34,277 bases of DNA from JAUWQU01 sp964605095 (GTDB taxonomy: Bacteria; Planctomycetota; Phycisphaerae; SM23-33), in assembly GCA_964605095.1 (NCBI GenBank), contig CAZSBS010000010.1:1-34277 (forward strand), in the 5' to 3' direction. Every line of letters begins with the position of its first letter. Position 1 is the stretch's first letter. This document shows positions 7,979-16,700 of this stretch, piece after piece. The notes beneath the pieces were generated by a model that did not search any database, had not been told where the DNA came from, and saw only the letters and a list, made by a program, of their open reading frames with translations. A program made the position numbers and the translations under genes.

Positions 7979-7996
7979 CCTGGCCAAGGAAGGCAC

Positions 7997-9268
7997 ATGG
8001 ACATAACGGACAACTCGGACTCAACCAGACTTCTGCGGATGACCTGGCGGGAGAACCCCACTGGTCTGGGGCTCCAACTCGTGGCGATGTCGCTGTTGGC
8101 GCTGGGCGTCGTGATCGTCCACAGCGCCGTTGCCAATGTGGCCGAGCCCGGCGCGTGGTATTCCCGGCGCGACTATCGCCATACCGCTTTCGCCATCGCC
8201 GCCACGCTTGTCCTGCTGACCGCCTGGCGGGTCAACTACCGCGTCCTGGTCGGCAAGGGGAACTTCCCAGCCCTACTGGGCGTCTGCTTGCTGATAGCGA
8301 TGGGCCTGGGCCTGCTGGTCTACCTGCCATCCGTCGGCTATGAGGTCGGTGGCAAGTTCCGCTGGATCCGAGTGGGCCCGCGAGAGTACGGCATCGGCTT
8401 TCAGCCGTCGGAACTCATAGAGATGTCGATGATCGTCTTCCTGGCCGCCTGGCTGAGCCGGCGAGGGGAGAAGATCCGCAGATTCTGGCGGACGTTCGTC
8501 CCGACGATGCTCCTTACGCTCGTCTGCGTCGGCCTGGTCATTCGCGAGGACTTCGGCACCGCAATGCTGATCGGCACCAGCGCGGTGGCCGTTATGTTCC
8601 TTGCCGGCGTGCCGTTCTATTACCTGCTGTCGCTGGCTGTGCCCGCGGCGGGGGCGTTCTATGTCTTCGTCGTCCGCGACCCGCACCGCTGGGGACGAAT
8701 CCTGGCCATGATCGACCCGTGGTCCACCACTAACGCCGCAAGCTACCAGGCCGGGCAGAGTCTCCTTACGGTCATGACCGGCGGGTACTTCGGGCGGGGC
8801 CTCGGCCAAGGGATGCTCAAGCGCGGCTACCTGCCTGAAGGCGCGACGGACTTCATCTTCTCGGTTTTCTGCGAAGAGTGGGGGCTTGTCGGCGCGATGC
8901 TGCTGATCAGTCTGCTGCTGCTGTGGATTTGGCACGCCCGCAAGGCTGCGATCAAGGCCGCGGATCCCTTCGGCCGGATGCTCGCGGGCTCACTGGGCTT
9001 CATGATAGCCCTCCAGGCCCTGCTGCACATAGCCGTAGACCTTGTGGCCGCGCCGCCGACGGGCATCGGCTGCCCGTTCATCTCCGCCGGCGGCACGAGA
9101 CTTCTGACCATGTCCCTGGCGACGGCGCTGATCCTCTCGGTAACTGCCCACCGGAGGGCCGACGACCTGCCCGAGCTTGCATCGAGGCCGGCCGAGGCGG
9201 ACAACGAGTCGGACGCGGAACTGGGCTCTCAGCGGGCCGGACGAAAGCCTGTCCCGCTGGCGGGATGA
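7997..9268 (+). CDS. ftsW: SEDS-family septal peptidoglycan polymerase FtsW
   Basis: A 423-residue membrane protein of the SEDS family (FtsW/RodA/SpoVE), which polymerises lipid II into glycan strands together with a class B PBP, here FtsI. About ten membrane segments are visible. Conserved stretches include GFQPSELIEM, PEGATDFIFSVFCEEWGLVG, which holds the essential aspartate, and TGIGCPFISAGGTRLL. The C-terminal ~45 residues form a charged cytoplasmic tail rich in Glu, Asp and Arg. ATG 7997 follows a good ribosome site (AAGGAAGG, about 7985-7992). RodA is an alternative by sequence, but its place before murG in a dcw cluster favours FtsW. Confidence 0.92.
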   Translation: MDITDNSDSTRLLRMTWRENPTGLGLQLVAMSLLALGVVIVHSAVANVAEPGAWYSRRDYRHTAFAIAATLVLLTAWRVNYRVLVGKGNFPALLGVCLLIAMGLGLLVYLPSVGYEVGGKFRWIRVGPREYGIGFQPSELIEMSMIVFLAAWLSRRGEKIRRFWRTFVPTMLLTLVCVGLVIREDFGTAMLIGTSAVAVMFLAGVPFYYLLSLAVPAAGAFYVFVVRDPHRWGRILAMIDPWSTTNAASYQAGQSLLTVMTGGYFGRGLGQGMLKRGYLPEGATDFIFSVFCEEWGLVGAMLLISLLLLWIWHARKAAIKAADPFGRMLAGSLGFMIALQALLHIAVDLVAAPPTGIGCPFISAGGTRLLTMSLATALILSVTAHRRADDLPELASRPAEADNESDAELGSQRAGRKPVPLAG

Positions 9269-9278
9269 GACGGCGGTA

Positions 9279-9455
9279 AATCCTAATTTCGAATTTCTAA
9301 ATCCTAAACAAATTCAAATCTCTAAATCCAAATGCTCAAAACCGCCGGTATGGGCGATCTTCGCGGGACATATCAGGTTCGTCGTGGCGGGCCTTGTTTG
9401 GAATTTGGTGCTTTGAAATTGTTTAGGAATTCGTGCTTCGGATTTAGAATTTCTC
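9279..9455. repeat. AT-rich imperfect inverted repeat between ftsW and murG
   Basis: A left AT-rich arm (about 9280-9336) contains heptamer-like AAATCCT and AATTTCT units. The right arm (about 9394-9455) is its imperfect reverse complement. The clearest pairing is 9303-9318 with 9412-9427 (15 of 16 bases). A GC-rich centre separates the arms. Nothing resembling a gene was found in this spacer. The low-GC, short-period composition resembles the arrays at 1109 and 19524. Confidence 0.75.
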
Positions 9456-9477
9456 CTTTGGCTGGACGCCGTGAAAT

Positions 9478-10626
9478 ATGAGCGCCGTTTCAGATCCCAT
9501 CTTCATTTTCGCGGGAGGCGGAACCGGCGGGCACGTCTACCCGGGCCTGGCTGTGGCGGGCGAGTTGGTGCGCCTCAGGCCAGGCGCAAGAATCGTCTTT
9601 GCCTGCTCCGACCGCCCGATCGACCGGCACATCCTCGAACCGACGCCCCACGCCATAGTCGCCCAGCCGGTCCAGCCTTTGCCTGCAAGCATAGCCGCCG
9701 TGGCGAAGTTCATCCGCTGCTATCTGGCGTCGGCTTTGCAGGCCCGGCAGATGCTCTCTGACCTGTGCCCCTCGGCCGTGCTGGGCCTTGGCGGTTTCGC
9801 GGCCGCGCCCGTCGTATGCCGGGCCGCCAAATGCGGCGTGCGGACCGCAATGCTCAACCCCGACGCCGTACCCGGCAAGGCCAACCGAATGCTCGCCCGC
9901 CGGGCCGACGCCATATTCACCGCCTTCGCCGCGACGGCGGATAAGTTCCCTGCCACGGTGCGGGCGAAAGTCCGCCACGTGGGCTGCCCCGTTAGACGCG
10001 CCTTTCTGGAGGCCGACAGGCGGCAGGCCATGGATTACTTCGGCCTTCGCGGCGACCGCAAAACCCTGGTGGTCAACGGCGGCAGCCTCGGCGCGGCCAG
10101 CATCAACCAGGCCATCGCTCTGCTGGCCGGCGAACTGGGCGAACTGGGCGAAACGTGGCAGGTGCTGATGATCACGGGCAGGGACAAGACCGGCCCCGCG
10201 CTCGAGGCTCGCGGCAGCCTATGCGTCCGCGTGCTGGACTACTGCGAGAGGATGGACCTGGCATGCGCGGCCGCGGACTTGTCCCTCGGCCGGGCCGGGG
10301 CAGGCACCGTCGCCGAGCTTAGCGCCACCGCCACCCCGGCCGTGCTCATGCCATACCCCTACCACGCCGATCAGCACCAGCGACTCAACGCCGCCGAACT
10401 CTGCCAGGCCGGCGCAGCCATCATCGTCGACGACGCCAAGACTCCCGAAACCAACGCCGCTCGCCTGCGTGAAACCCTGCTGCCGATCCTCCGCGACCCG
10501 GCCCGCCTGGACCGAATGCGCCACGCCGCAAAGTCCATCAAGGGCGCCCAGGCGGCCCAGCGAGTGGCACGCTGGCTGCTGGGGAGGGAGGAGGAAGAAG
10601 GCTCAATGTATACGCATCCTGAATGA
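9478..10626 (+). CDS. murG: MurG, lipid II-forming GlcNAc transferase
   Basis: A 382-residue peripheral membrane glycosyltransferase (GT28, GT-B fold) adding GlcNAc to lipid I. The N-terminal GGGTGGH loop is at residues 13-19. The second domain shows GGSLGAASIN and the UDP-GlcNAc-binding region GRAGAGTVAE followed by PYPYHADQHQ. Length is slightly above the usual 350-370, partly because of an acidic tail ending MYTHPE. That tail and the stop codon are encoded inside a long palindrome (10610-10655), which may have replaced the original end. The start ATG 9478 has only a weak ribosome site. It is the last gene of the dcw block and is convergent with the glycosyltransferase gene at 10761-11918. 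Confidence 0.94.
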   Translation: MSAVSDPIFIFAGGGTGGHVYPGLAVAGELVRLRPGARIVFACSDRPIDRHILEPTPHAIVAQPVQPLPASIAAVAKFIRCYLASALQARQMLSDLCPSAVLGLGGFAAAPVVCRAAKCGVRTAMLNPDAVPGKANRMLARRADAIFTAFAATADKFPATVRAKVRHVGCPVRRAFLEADRRQAMDYFGLRGDRKTLVVNGGSLGAASINQAIALLAGELGELGETWQVLMITGRDKTGPALEARGSLCVRVLDYCERMDLACAAADLSLGRAGAGTVAELSATATPAVLMPYPYHADQHQRLNAAELCQAGAAIIVDDAKTPETNAARLRETLLPILRDPARLDRMRHAAKSIKGAQAAQRVARWLLGREEEEGSMYTHPE

Positions 10627-10655
10627 CTCTCGCGAGATTCATTCAGGATGCGTAT
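10610..10655. repeat. 46-bp palindrome covering the murG stop codon
   Basis: The 17-bp arms 10610-10626 and 10639-10655 are perfectly complementary, and the 12-bp centre itself contains the palindrome TCTCGCGAGA. Only one central pair (C/T) is mismatched. The left arm encodes the last five residues and the TGA of murG. There is no T tract, so it is not a typical intrinsic terminator, though it could act as one between convergent genes. Confidence 0.9.
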
Positions 10656-10745
10656 TACATGTAATCTCATAATCCATGTAATCCCCAGTTCGCTTTTTTC
10701 ATATCTGTTTCTCGTCTTCTCTTTTTCCCTCCGCGATCTCCGCGT
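10656..10745. repeat. Partial copy of the TTACATGGATTA repeat family
   Basis: It contains CATAATCCATGTAATCCCC at 10668-10686, matching the right half of the palindromic elements at 7782 and 24733. A pyrimidine-rich run (TTCTCGTCTTCTCTTTTTCC) and CCGCGATCTCCGCG follow, comparable to the CTCTGCGTCTCTGCGG end of the 24733 copy. The left half is lacking and the spot is taken by the 46-bp palindrome at the end of murG. It separates murG from the convergent glycosyltransferase gene. Confidence 0.7.
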
Positions 10746-10760
10746 TGAAATCGTCTTTAT

Positions 10761-11918
10761 TCACCGCCCGAGCATTTTCAGGACGGCGTTGGCGATGGTC
10801 TGTGCGCCGGGGCGGTAGAGTTCGCTCGCCGCGGCGGCCATGCGAGCCAACGCGTCGCGGTCGGCGAGCAGACGGGCGACAATGTCGGCGACCTGGTTGT
10901 CGTTGCGGGCGATGACGGCTGCGCCGCGGCGGGCGAAGTATCTGGCGTTGCCGGCCTCCTGGCCAGGCACGGACCTCAGCAGGACCATCGGCGTGCCCTT
11001 GGCCAGGCACTCAGCGGTCGAGAGCCCGCCGGCCTTGGTGGCCATCAGGGCGCATGCGGCGACAAGCTCGTGGACACGGTCGGTGAACGGAATGCCGACT
11101 ATGTCTCGTCCGGCCTCGGGCGTCCGGGCGATCTGTCCGAGAAGGTCCTTGTTGCGTCCAGCCAGCACGGCCACGAAAGCCTCGCTGCGTCGTGCGACGA
11201 TCTTGCGCGCGATCCGCACGATTGGCCCGCAGGTGAACTCCGCCCCGCCGGCGAGCAGCACGATTGGCCTGTCCGCGGGCAGGTTCCAGTCGGCGAGGAT
11301 CTTCCGGCGGTCCAGCGTTTCGGTCCACTTTGGGTGGATCGGCATACCGCTGACGGTGATGCGTTCTGGCGCGATTCCCCATTTCCTCAGCCGCTCGACC
11401 GGCGGCTCGGCCGGGACGAACCAGTGCTCCACGTTTTCCGACAGCCAGTATCGGTGCATGAGCACGTCGGTCACTACGACGACTTGCCGGCCGGCGTACT
11501 GGCCTCGGCGGATCATGTGAGCGATCAGCGGCGGCCCCAGGAAGTGGGTGTTGATGATTATGTCGGGCTTTGTCTGGCGGATGTGTTGTGCGAATCGCCG
11601 CAGGAAAAGCCTCTCGTTCAGCAGTCGCATCCGCTCGAAGATGCCTCTCCGGGTGCCCTGCGGGCGGTCATTGAAAAAATAGCCCAGGCCGTAGGTCCGC
11701 GGAAACCTGGTGACCATCGTGGCGTAGCCTCCCGCGTAGTAGGCGCGGAAGCACCATGTCGCGAATGTCAGCGCGTCGACGACCTCAATGCCGACGTCGG
11801 GCGCGGCCGGCCGGAGCGCCTCGGCGACGGCCTTGGCAGCCTGGTTATGCCCCGCGCCGACCGAGGCGGAGGCAATGAGTATCTTCGGCCCATCCGTGCT
11901 GTCGGCCTGAGTTTCCAT
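10761..11918 (-). CDS. MGDG-synthase/UgtP-like glycolipid glycosyltransferase
   Basis: A 385-residue GT-B-fold glycosyltransferase of the GT28 type. The N-terminal half matches the monogalactosyldiacylglycerol-synthase domain, with SASVGAGHNQAA at residues 17-28 and a THFLGPP stretch. The C-terminal half has KAGGLSTAECLAKGTPMV followed by PGQEAGNA, the sugar-nucleotide/acceptor region shared with MurG and UgtP. Relatives move glucose or galactose from a UDP-sugar to diacylglycerol at the cytoplasmic face of the membrane. The exact sugar and acceptor cannot be read from sequence. There is no signal peptide. It starts five bases after the stop of the membrane-protein gene upstream and is last in a four-gene minus-strand unit. 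It is not a second MurG, since the N-terminal domain differs. Confidence 0.85.
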   Translation of the reverse strand: METQADSTDGPKILIASASVGAGHNQAAKAVAEALRPAAPDVGIEVVDALTFATWCFRAYYAGGYATMVTRFPRTYGLGYFFNDRPQGTRRGIFERMRLLNERLFLRRFAQHIRQTKPDIIINTHFLGPPLIAHMIRRGQYAGRQVVVVTDVLMHRYWLSENVEHWFVPAEPPVERLRKWGIAPERITVSGMPIHPKWTETLDRRKILADWNLPADRPIVLLAGGAEFTCGPIVRIARKIVARRSEAFVAVLAGRNKDLLGQIARTPEAGRDIVGIPFTDRVHELVAACALMATKAGGLSTAECLAKGTPMVLLRSVPGQEAGNARYFARRGAAVIARNDNQVADIVARLLADRDALARMAAAASELYRPGAQTIANAVLKMLGR

Positions 11919-11923
11919 GGGCG

Positions 11924-13726
11924 CTACTTGCCGCTGACCGCCGGTTGGAGCCCAGCCAGCATTTCGGCGGCTTTGTGCTGGTAGGGGTTTTCGGGCGCCG
12001 CGATGACGATTTGGAAGTATTCCTCGGGGGTTTTGAGTCCCTTGACGAGTCGGTTGATATTCGGCGCCTCGGCCGTGCGCATGGCGAGCTTGCCGAGCTC
12101 GAAGTTGGCGACGATGGCGGCGTCGGTCCTCTCGTCCCTGGCCAGGGCTATGAGCATTTCGGCGCGTTCGTAGACGTTGGGCGTCTGAAGCGCGACGGCG
12201 AGCTTGATGTTGTCGCCGAGGTTCGTGCCCTCGCGGGCTTTGGCGGGGTCGCTGAGCAATTGGCCAATCCGGTGGGCGTAGTCCGGCAGCTTGGGGTTGA
12301 TGTCCACGTAGGCGCCGAGCGCCTCGGCGGCGTTGGGGTCGTTCAGCACGCCGTTGCGGCGCATCAGCCAGGCGAGTTGCTCAACGGCCTCGAGGGCGCC
12401 TCGGTAGTAGTCTCGGCTTGGCACTTCCGCCGGCTGGAAGAACATTTCCCGCCGGGCACGCTTGTCGATGGCGGCCTGGCCGCTATCGGAACTGACTATG
12501 CCCTTGAGCGCCTCGGCGGCGCGGTGGAGGTGCTCATCGGCGATGCGGGCCTGTGTGTTGGGGTCTTGGCCGTGGGCGATCAGCCGCAGCGCCAGCTCGG
12601 CCAGTTCCCGCTCGGCCAGGGCGGCCTGGGGGCTTGCTGGGCAGGTCTTGAGCAGTTCTTGCCACGCCTCGGCCGACTCCGGCAGGGCGAAGGTGGGCGA
12701 GCACTTTATAAGCCCTCCGGCCAGGGCCACCTCGTCGAGCTGGAGGCTGATTGCCTGTGCCCGCAGCCAGAGTATGGCGGGCCTTCGCTGGCTTGCGGTG
12801 TGGCGCCTCAGGAAGTGCCGGCAGCTATCGGCCAGCACGTCGCGCCGTGCGCGAAGGTCCTCCCAGACGCGCTCGGCGAGGGCCTGTTGGCTGAGTCCCT
12901 CGGCGTCGTGGCGCCGGCTCCAGGGTTTGAGGGCCTCGTCGTCGAAGATCGACCCGCTGGGTTGCAACTGGTTGACGATGACGGCGTAGTTCAGTTCGTC
13001 GGCGCCGATCTCCAGGTAGAACAGCACGGCCGGACCGGCGAGGATGGCTATCAGCAGCGGCAGGACCGCTACGCTGCGGTATCGGGCGAGCCTGGCCAGT
13101 CCCAGCAGCAGCGCCGCCAGCGCCGCCGTCGAGATGAAGGCGATCAGAAGCGGCGCGTACAGCACCCATCGCTGGAGCGGCAGCACGACAGCGGCGTCCA
13201 TGCTTGCCATGGCCGACAGGGCGAAATACCCAGCCGTCGGAAGCAGGCCCAGCGCCAGCGCCAGGTAGGGCGTTTCCTGGCGGAACTTCGCCCGCCCGGC
13301 CAGGGCGCAGCCGACGCCGACAGCCAGTGCCAGCACCGGCATGTGCCCAAGCAGCATCAGCGAAAGTATCAGCGGCGTGGCGACCGCCGGGCGGTACAGC
13401 ACGGCCAGGATCAGCGGCACGAGCACCAGTAGCCCCAGCCCCAGGCCCAGCACGAGGATCATCCAGGGGTACGTCAGCACGTCCAGCGGATGGCGGAAGA
13501 TTTCCCCCAGGGGTACGGTCAGGTCGAGGTAGAAGACGCCCGGCCGGAAGTTGACCCACTGCCCGCTCGCGAGGTAACGCCAGAAAGCGCACGCGCCCGC
13601 GTAGCCGCCCATGCACAGTGCCAGGCAGGTCCAGGCCCGGCCCAGGCGGTCGGTCCGCATAAGCCAGCGGGAGTGCATGTGGGCTGCCTTCGTGGCGACG
13701 GATGTCTGGTTTTCGGTTTCGGGCAT
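11924..13726 (-). CDS. Polytopic membrane protein with helical C-terminal half, unknown function
   Basis: A 600-residue protein of a family I do not recognise. The first ~240 residues hold about seven hydrophobic segments (near 31-50, 86-110, 112-126, 127-144, 153-171, 187-212 and 218-239). The remaining ~360 residues are soluble, almost entirely helical by composition, and rich in Ala, Leu, Glu and Arg with repeated AExALxxL-like stretches. This resembles TPR/solenoid repeats without a clear consensus. No catalytic motif is visible. It begins 10 bases after the AsmA-like gene and ends five bases before the glycosyltransferase gene, so all three are probably co-transcribed. A scaffold or transport partner for these two is a reasonable guess. 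Confidence 0.8.
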   Translation of the reverse strand: MPETENQTSVATKAAHMHSRWLMRTDRLGRAWTCLALCMGGYAGACAFWRYLASGQWVNFRPGVFYLDLTVPLGEIFRHPLDVLTYPWMILVLGLGLGLLVLVPLILAVLYRPAVATPLILSLMLLGHMPVLALAVGVGCALAGRAKFRQETPYLALALGLLPTAGYFALSAMASMDAAVVLPLQRWVLYAPLLIAFISTAALAALLLGLARLARYRSVAVLPLLIAILAGPAVLFYLEIGADELNYAVIVNQLQPSGSIFDDEALKPWSRRHDAEGLSQQALAERVWEDLRARRDVLADSCRHFLRRHTASQRRPAILWLRAQAISLQLDEVALAGGLIKCSPTFALPESAEAWQELLKTCPASPQAALAERELAELALRLIAHGQDPNTQARIADEHLHRAAEALKGIVSSDSGQAAIDKRARREMFFQPAEVPSRDYYRGALEAVEQLAWLMRRNGVLNDPNAAEALGAYVDINPKLPDYAHRIGQLLSDPAKAREGTNLGDNIKLAVALQTPNVYERAEMLIALARDERTDAAIVANFELGKLAMRTAEAPNINRLVKGLKTPEEYFQIVIAAPENPYQHKAAEMLAGLQPAVSGK

Positions 13727-13736
13727 AATCGTTGGG

Positions 13737-16700
13737 TCAGTTCTTATTGTTACCGTTGGCCAGCCAGATACGGTAGAAAATGTTGTTCTTCAGGAAGATT
13801 GTAAACAGTGCCTCGTTGGGCCAGAGGTAGGAGACCTGCACGTCGTTCATCTTGCCGCCCTCGATTCGCGCCTGGAAGTTCAGCAGGGGGATGCGGCCCT
13901 GGCGGTACGTATGGTTCCACTCGGCGGACTGGGGCGTGCCCAGCAGGATCAGGCCGATCTCGTACTTGGCGATGCCGTTTGCGTCGGTCGTGCCCTCCAT
14001 GAACAGGTCGTAGGTCTTTCCGTCGTAGACCATGTCGTTGTAGACCGTCCCGTCCGGGCGCATTTCGGCGAAGGCGGTCATCTTGTTGTAATTGTACTTG
14101 GCCAGGTTGAGGCCCGGGAATATCCTGGCGACGAACTCGGGCGCGGCCCGGCCCTGGGTGAAGCCCTCGACGGCGACGCTCTTGTTCTCGCCGACGCGGA
14201 TGATTGGCCAGCGCGCGTCAAGGTTTGTCCCCAGCAGGTCGATCAGCGGGGCGGCGGATTTTTCGCGCTTGCTGAACGTGCCGAGTATGGTGTTGTTCGG
14301 GAAGAACTTGGCCAGTTGCGGCTTGATGTTGTCCTCGGCCAGGACGCCTTCGACGACGCTCTGGCACTGGACGGCGGAGTTGGGGTCCGCCAGGTTGCCG
14401 GTTGCGGTGTCGTGGAGCAGCCCCCCGTTGAGCCCGGCACAGTAGGAGAGATTGAAGAGCCCCTTGTCCACCGTGGCCGAGAGCGCCACATGCTTGACCT
14501 CGTAGGGCAGCATGACCGACTTGTCGAAAGTGCGGAACGAATCGGCGCTGACTCTGACTGCCAGTTCGGCCTTGGCAAGGTACGTCGCCATCAGCGAAGC
14601 CAGTCGCCGGGTGTCGGCGCCGACGCGGCGGTGCTGGGCAACGGTGAGTTTCCACGGCTTGGCGGGGTCGGATTTCGGGGCGTTGGGATCCTCAATCCAG
14701 GCCGCAAGCTCCTGGACGTCCAGCCGCTCGGCCAGCACGTGGGCCGAGCCTTTCGGTGCGGCGGGGAAGTTGGATATGTCGGCGACGACCCAGCCGTGGG
14801 TTTTGCCGACGCGGAACTCCATGCCCTGGAATCGCAGGCGGGCGATATCCGGCAGCCAGCGAGGCCTGGGCGATTCGTCGGCAGCAGAAGTTGTCGCGGT
14901 AGTTGGCCCGGCTGTGGTAGCGGCAGCAGATTCGGCCGGAACGTCGAGGCCGTCGAAAATGCAGTCGCCGTCGGCGAAGACGTCCTTGCCCTCAATGCGG
15001 GCCTGGAGCTTGTCGAACTGGATTATGGCGCGATCTACTCTTCCTGCTGCGAGGTCGGCCGAGGATACATCCAGCAGCACTCCGCCGGAGAGCCCGTAGC
15101 TCCGCAGGACCGGCAGAAGCTTCTGGAGCATCTCGGCCCGCGGCGTGGACAGCGACGCGTGGAGGTCCAGCTTGGGCCTCGTGCCGGCGGGGGCGTTGGC
15201 GCCCGGCGGCGGGGTGATCGTTCCGCCGGCGAGCAGTTGTACCCCAGCGGTGCGAGCAAGAAGGTTGTGTACGCGGAGTTTCGAGAGGTCCCTGGGGCAC
15301 GAGAGGTCCAGTGCCACTTGGGCTGGCGTGCCGGCGCGTTTTCGTACTTGGCCGATGGCGGCAAACCAGGCCGCCAGGCTGCCGGGCTTGCTCCCGCCAG
15401 GCGAAGCAGGCGCGATGAACTCGACGTTCAGCCCAGCCGCGTCCAGCGAGGCTGTCGTTCGCATGGCGTTGGCGTCGCCGCCGGCGGACAGGTCGAGCCT
15501 GCATCGGCCGGTGATGCCGTATTGCGTCAGTAGCGAGTCGAACTCCGGCGCCAGCGTGCGCAGGCCGCCATCGAGGACCGCTGCGGCGTTGGCGTCGAGG
15601 TCGAACCGTTCCGGCAGGAATGCCTTGGCCAGTTCCTTCCAGTTGCGCTTGTGGTCGTCATTGCCCTCGGGTTTGCTGCCCGCCGGGCGCCACGGTATCC
15701 CGCCAGGCCAGACCGCCCATCCGCTCAGGCTCGCCCGACTGGCGGCATAGTCGATGTCGAGCCGCCGGATTGCGGCGCACAGTTGCCCGCCCGTTGTGCT
15801 GCCGTCGGCCTCGATGCTAATTCGCAGCGGCGTGCCGGAAGGCTTGTTGCGTCGGATGGCCGCGGTGGTCGGTGATGCCAGCGACAGGTCCGATGCGTCG
15901 CACGTGGCCTGGATCGCGAGATTTGTCCCGTCGAACCGGGCGTCCGCGGTCAGGCTCATCGTTCCGCCCAGGGCTCTGCCCGCCAGCAGTTCGGCCAGCG
16001 CGGGGCAGTAGCTGTCGATTTGCGAGGCGTCCTTGACGCGGGCTTCCACGGACACGGTCACCGTGTTTCCATCGGCCGGGATTGGAACCATGGCGTTGGC
16101 GTCGGCGGCGGTGTAACGGCACTTGAAGGTAAGGTCCGCCTGCGGGCTGACCCAGTGCCCGGCCAAGTTTGCTGCCTGGCGGGTTGTGTTGGAGACGCCG
16201 ATCATCGCATCCGGCGCGGGCTGGCCGTCACGCGGGAGCAACTCGACCGTCAACTGACCTTCTTGCCCGGCCTTCTTGCCGAACCACGGGGCCAGGCCGA
16301 TGCGAGTGTCCTTGAGGTCGGCCGAGAGGTCGAACTTGCGAAGTTTCCCGTCGGCCTCGATCGACACTCGCCCCGTGGCTGTACCCGCCAGGCTGCGACG
16401 CAGAGCGTCCGTGCCGGGCACGCATGCCAGAAGGTCCTCGATCTGCTCGGCGGTAAAACGTCCGCCGATCCGCACCGGAGAGTCGGCGCCGACTGGCGGC
16501 AGCACAAGCTCGATCCCCTCGATTACCAGCCTGGCAGGGCCGGCCACAAGATCGACCGTCAGGTCGCTCAGGTTGTTGCTGTTGGGGTCGATTGTCACGC
16601 CGAGGTTCAGGTCCAGCGGCACCCCGCTGGGCTGGGCGAACCTTCCCGGCAGCGCCAGGCTCGCCTCGTCGCCGGCGTGGAAACTGGCGTGAATCTGCGT

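Noticed and set aside
11945..13432. 495-codon plus-strand open frame
   Set aside because: It is antisense to the polytopic membrane protein gene, whose frame gives clear hydrophobic segments. The plus-strand product does not resemble a protein.
13611..15533. 640-codon plus-strand open frame
   Set aside because: It is antisense to the AsmA-like gene's 3' part, has no domain and no ribosome site, and has shadow-type composition.
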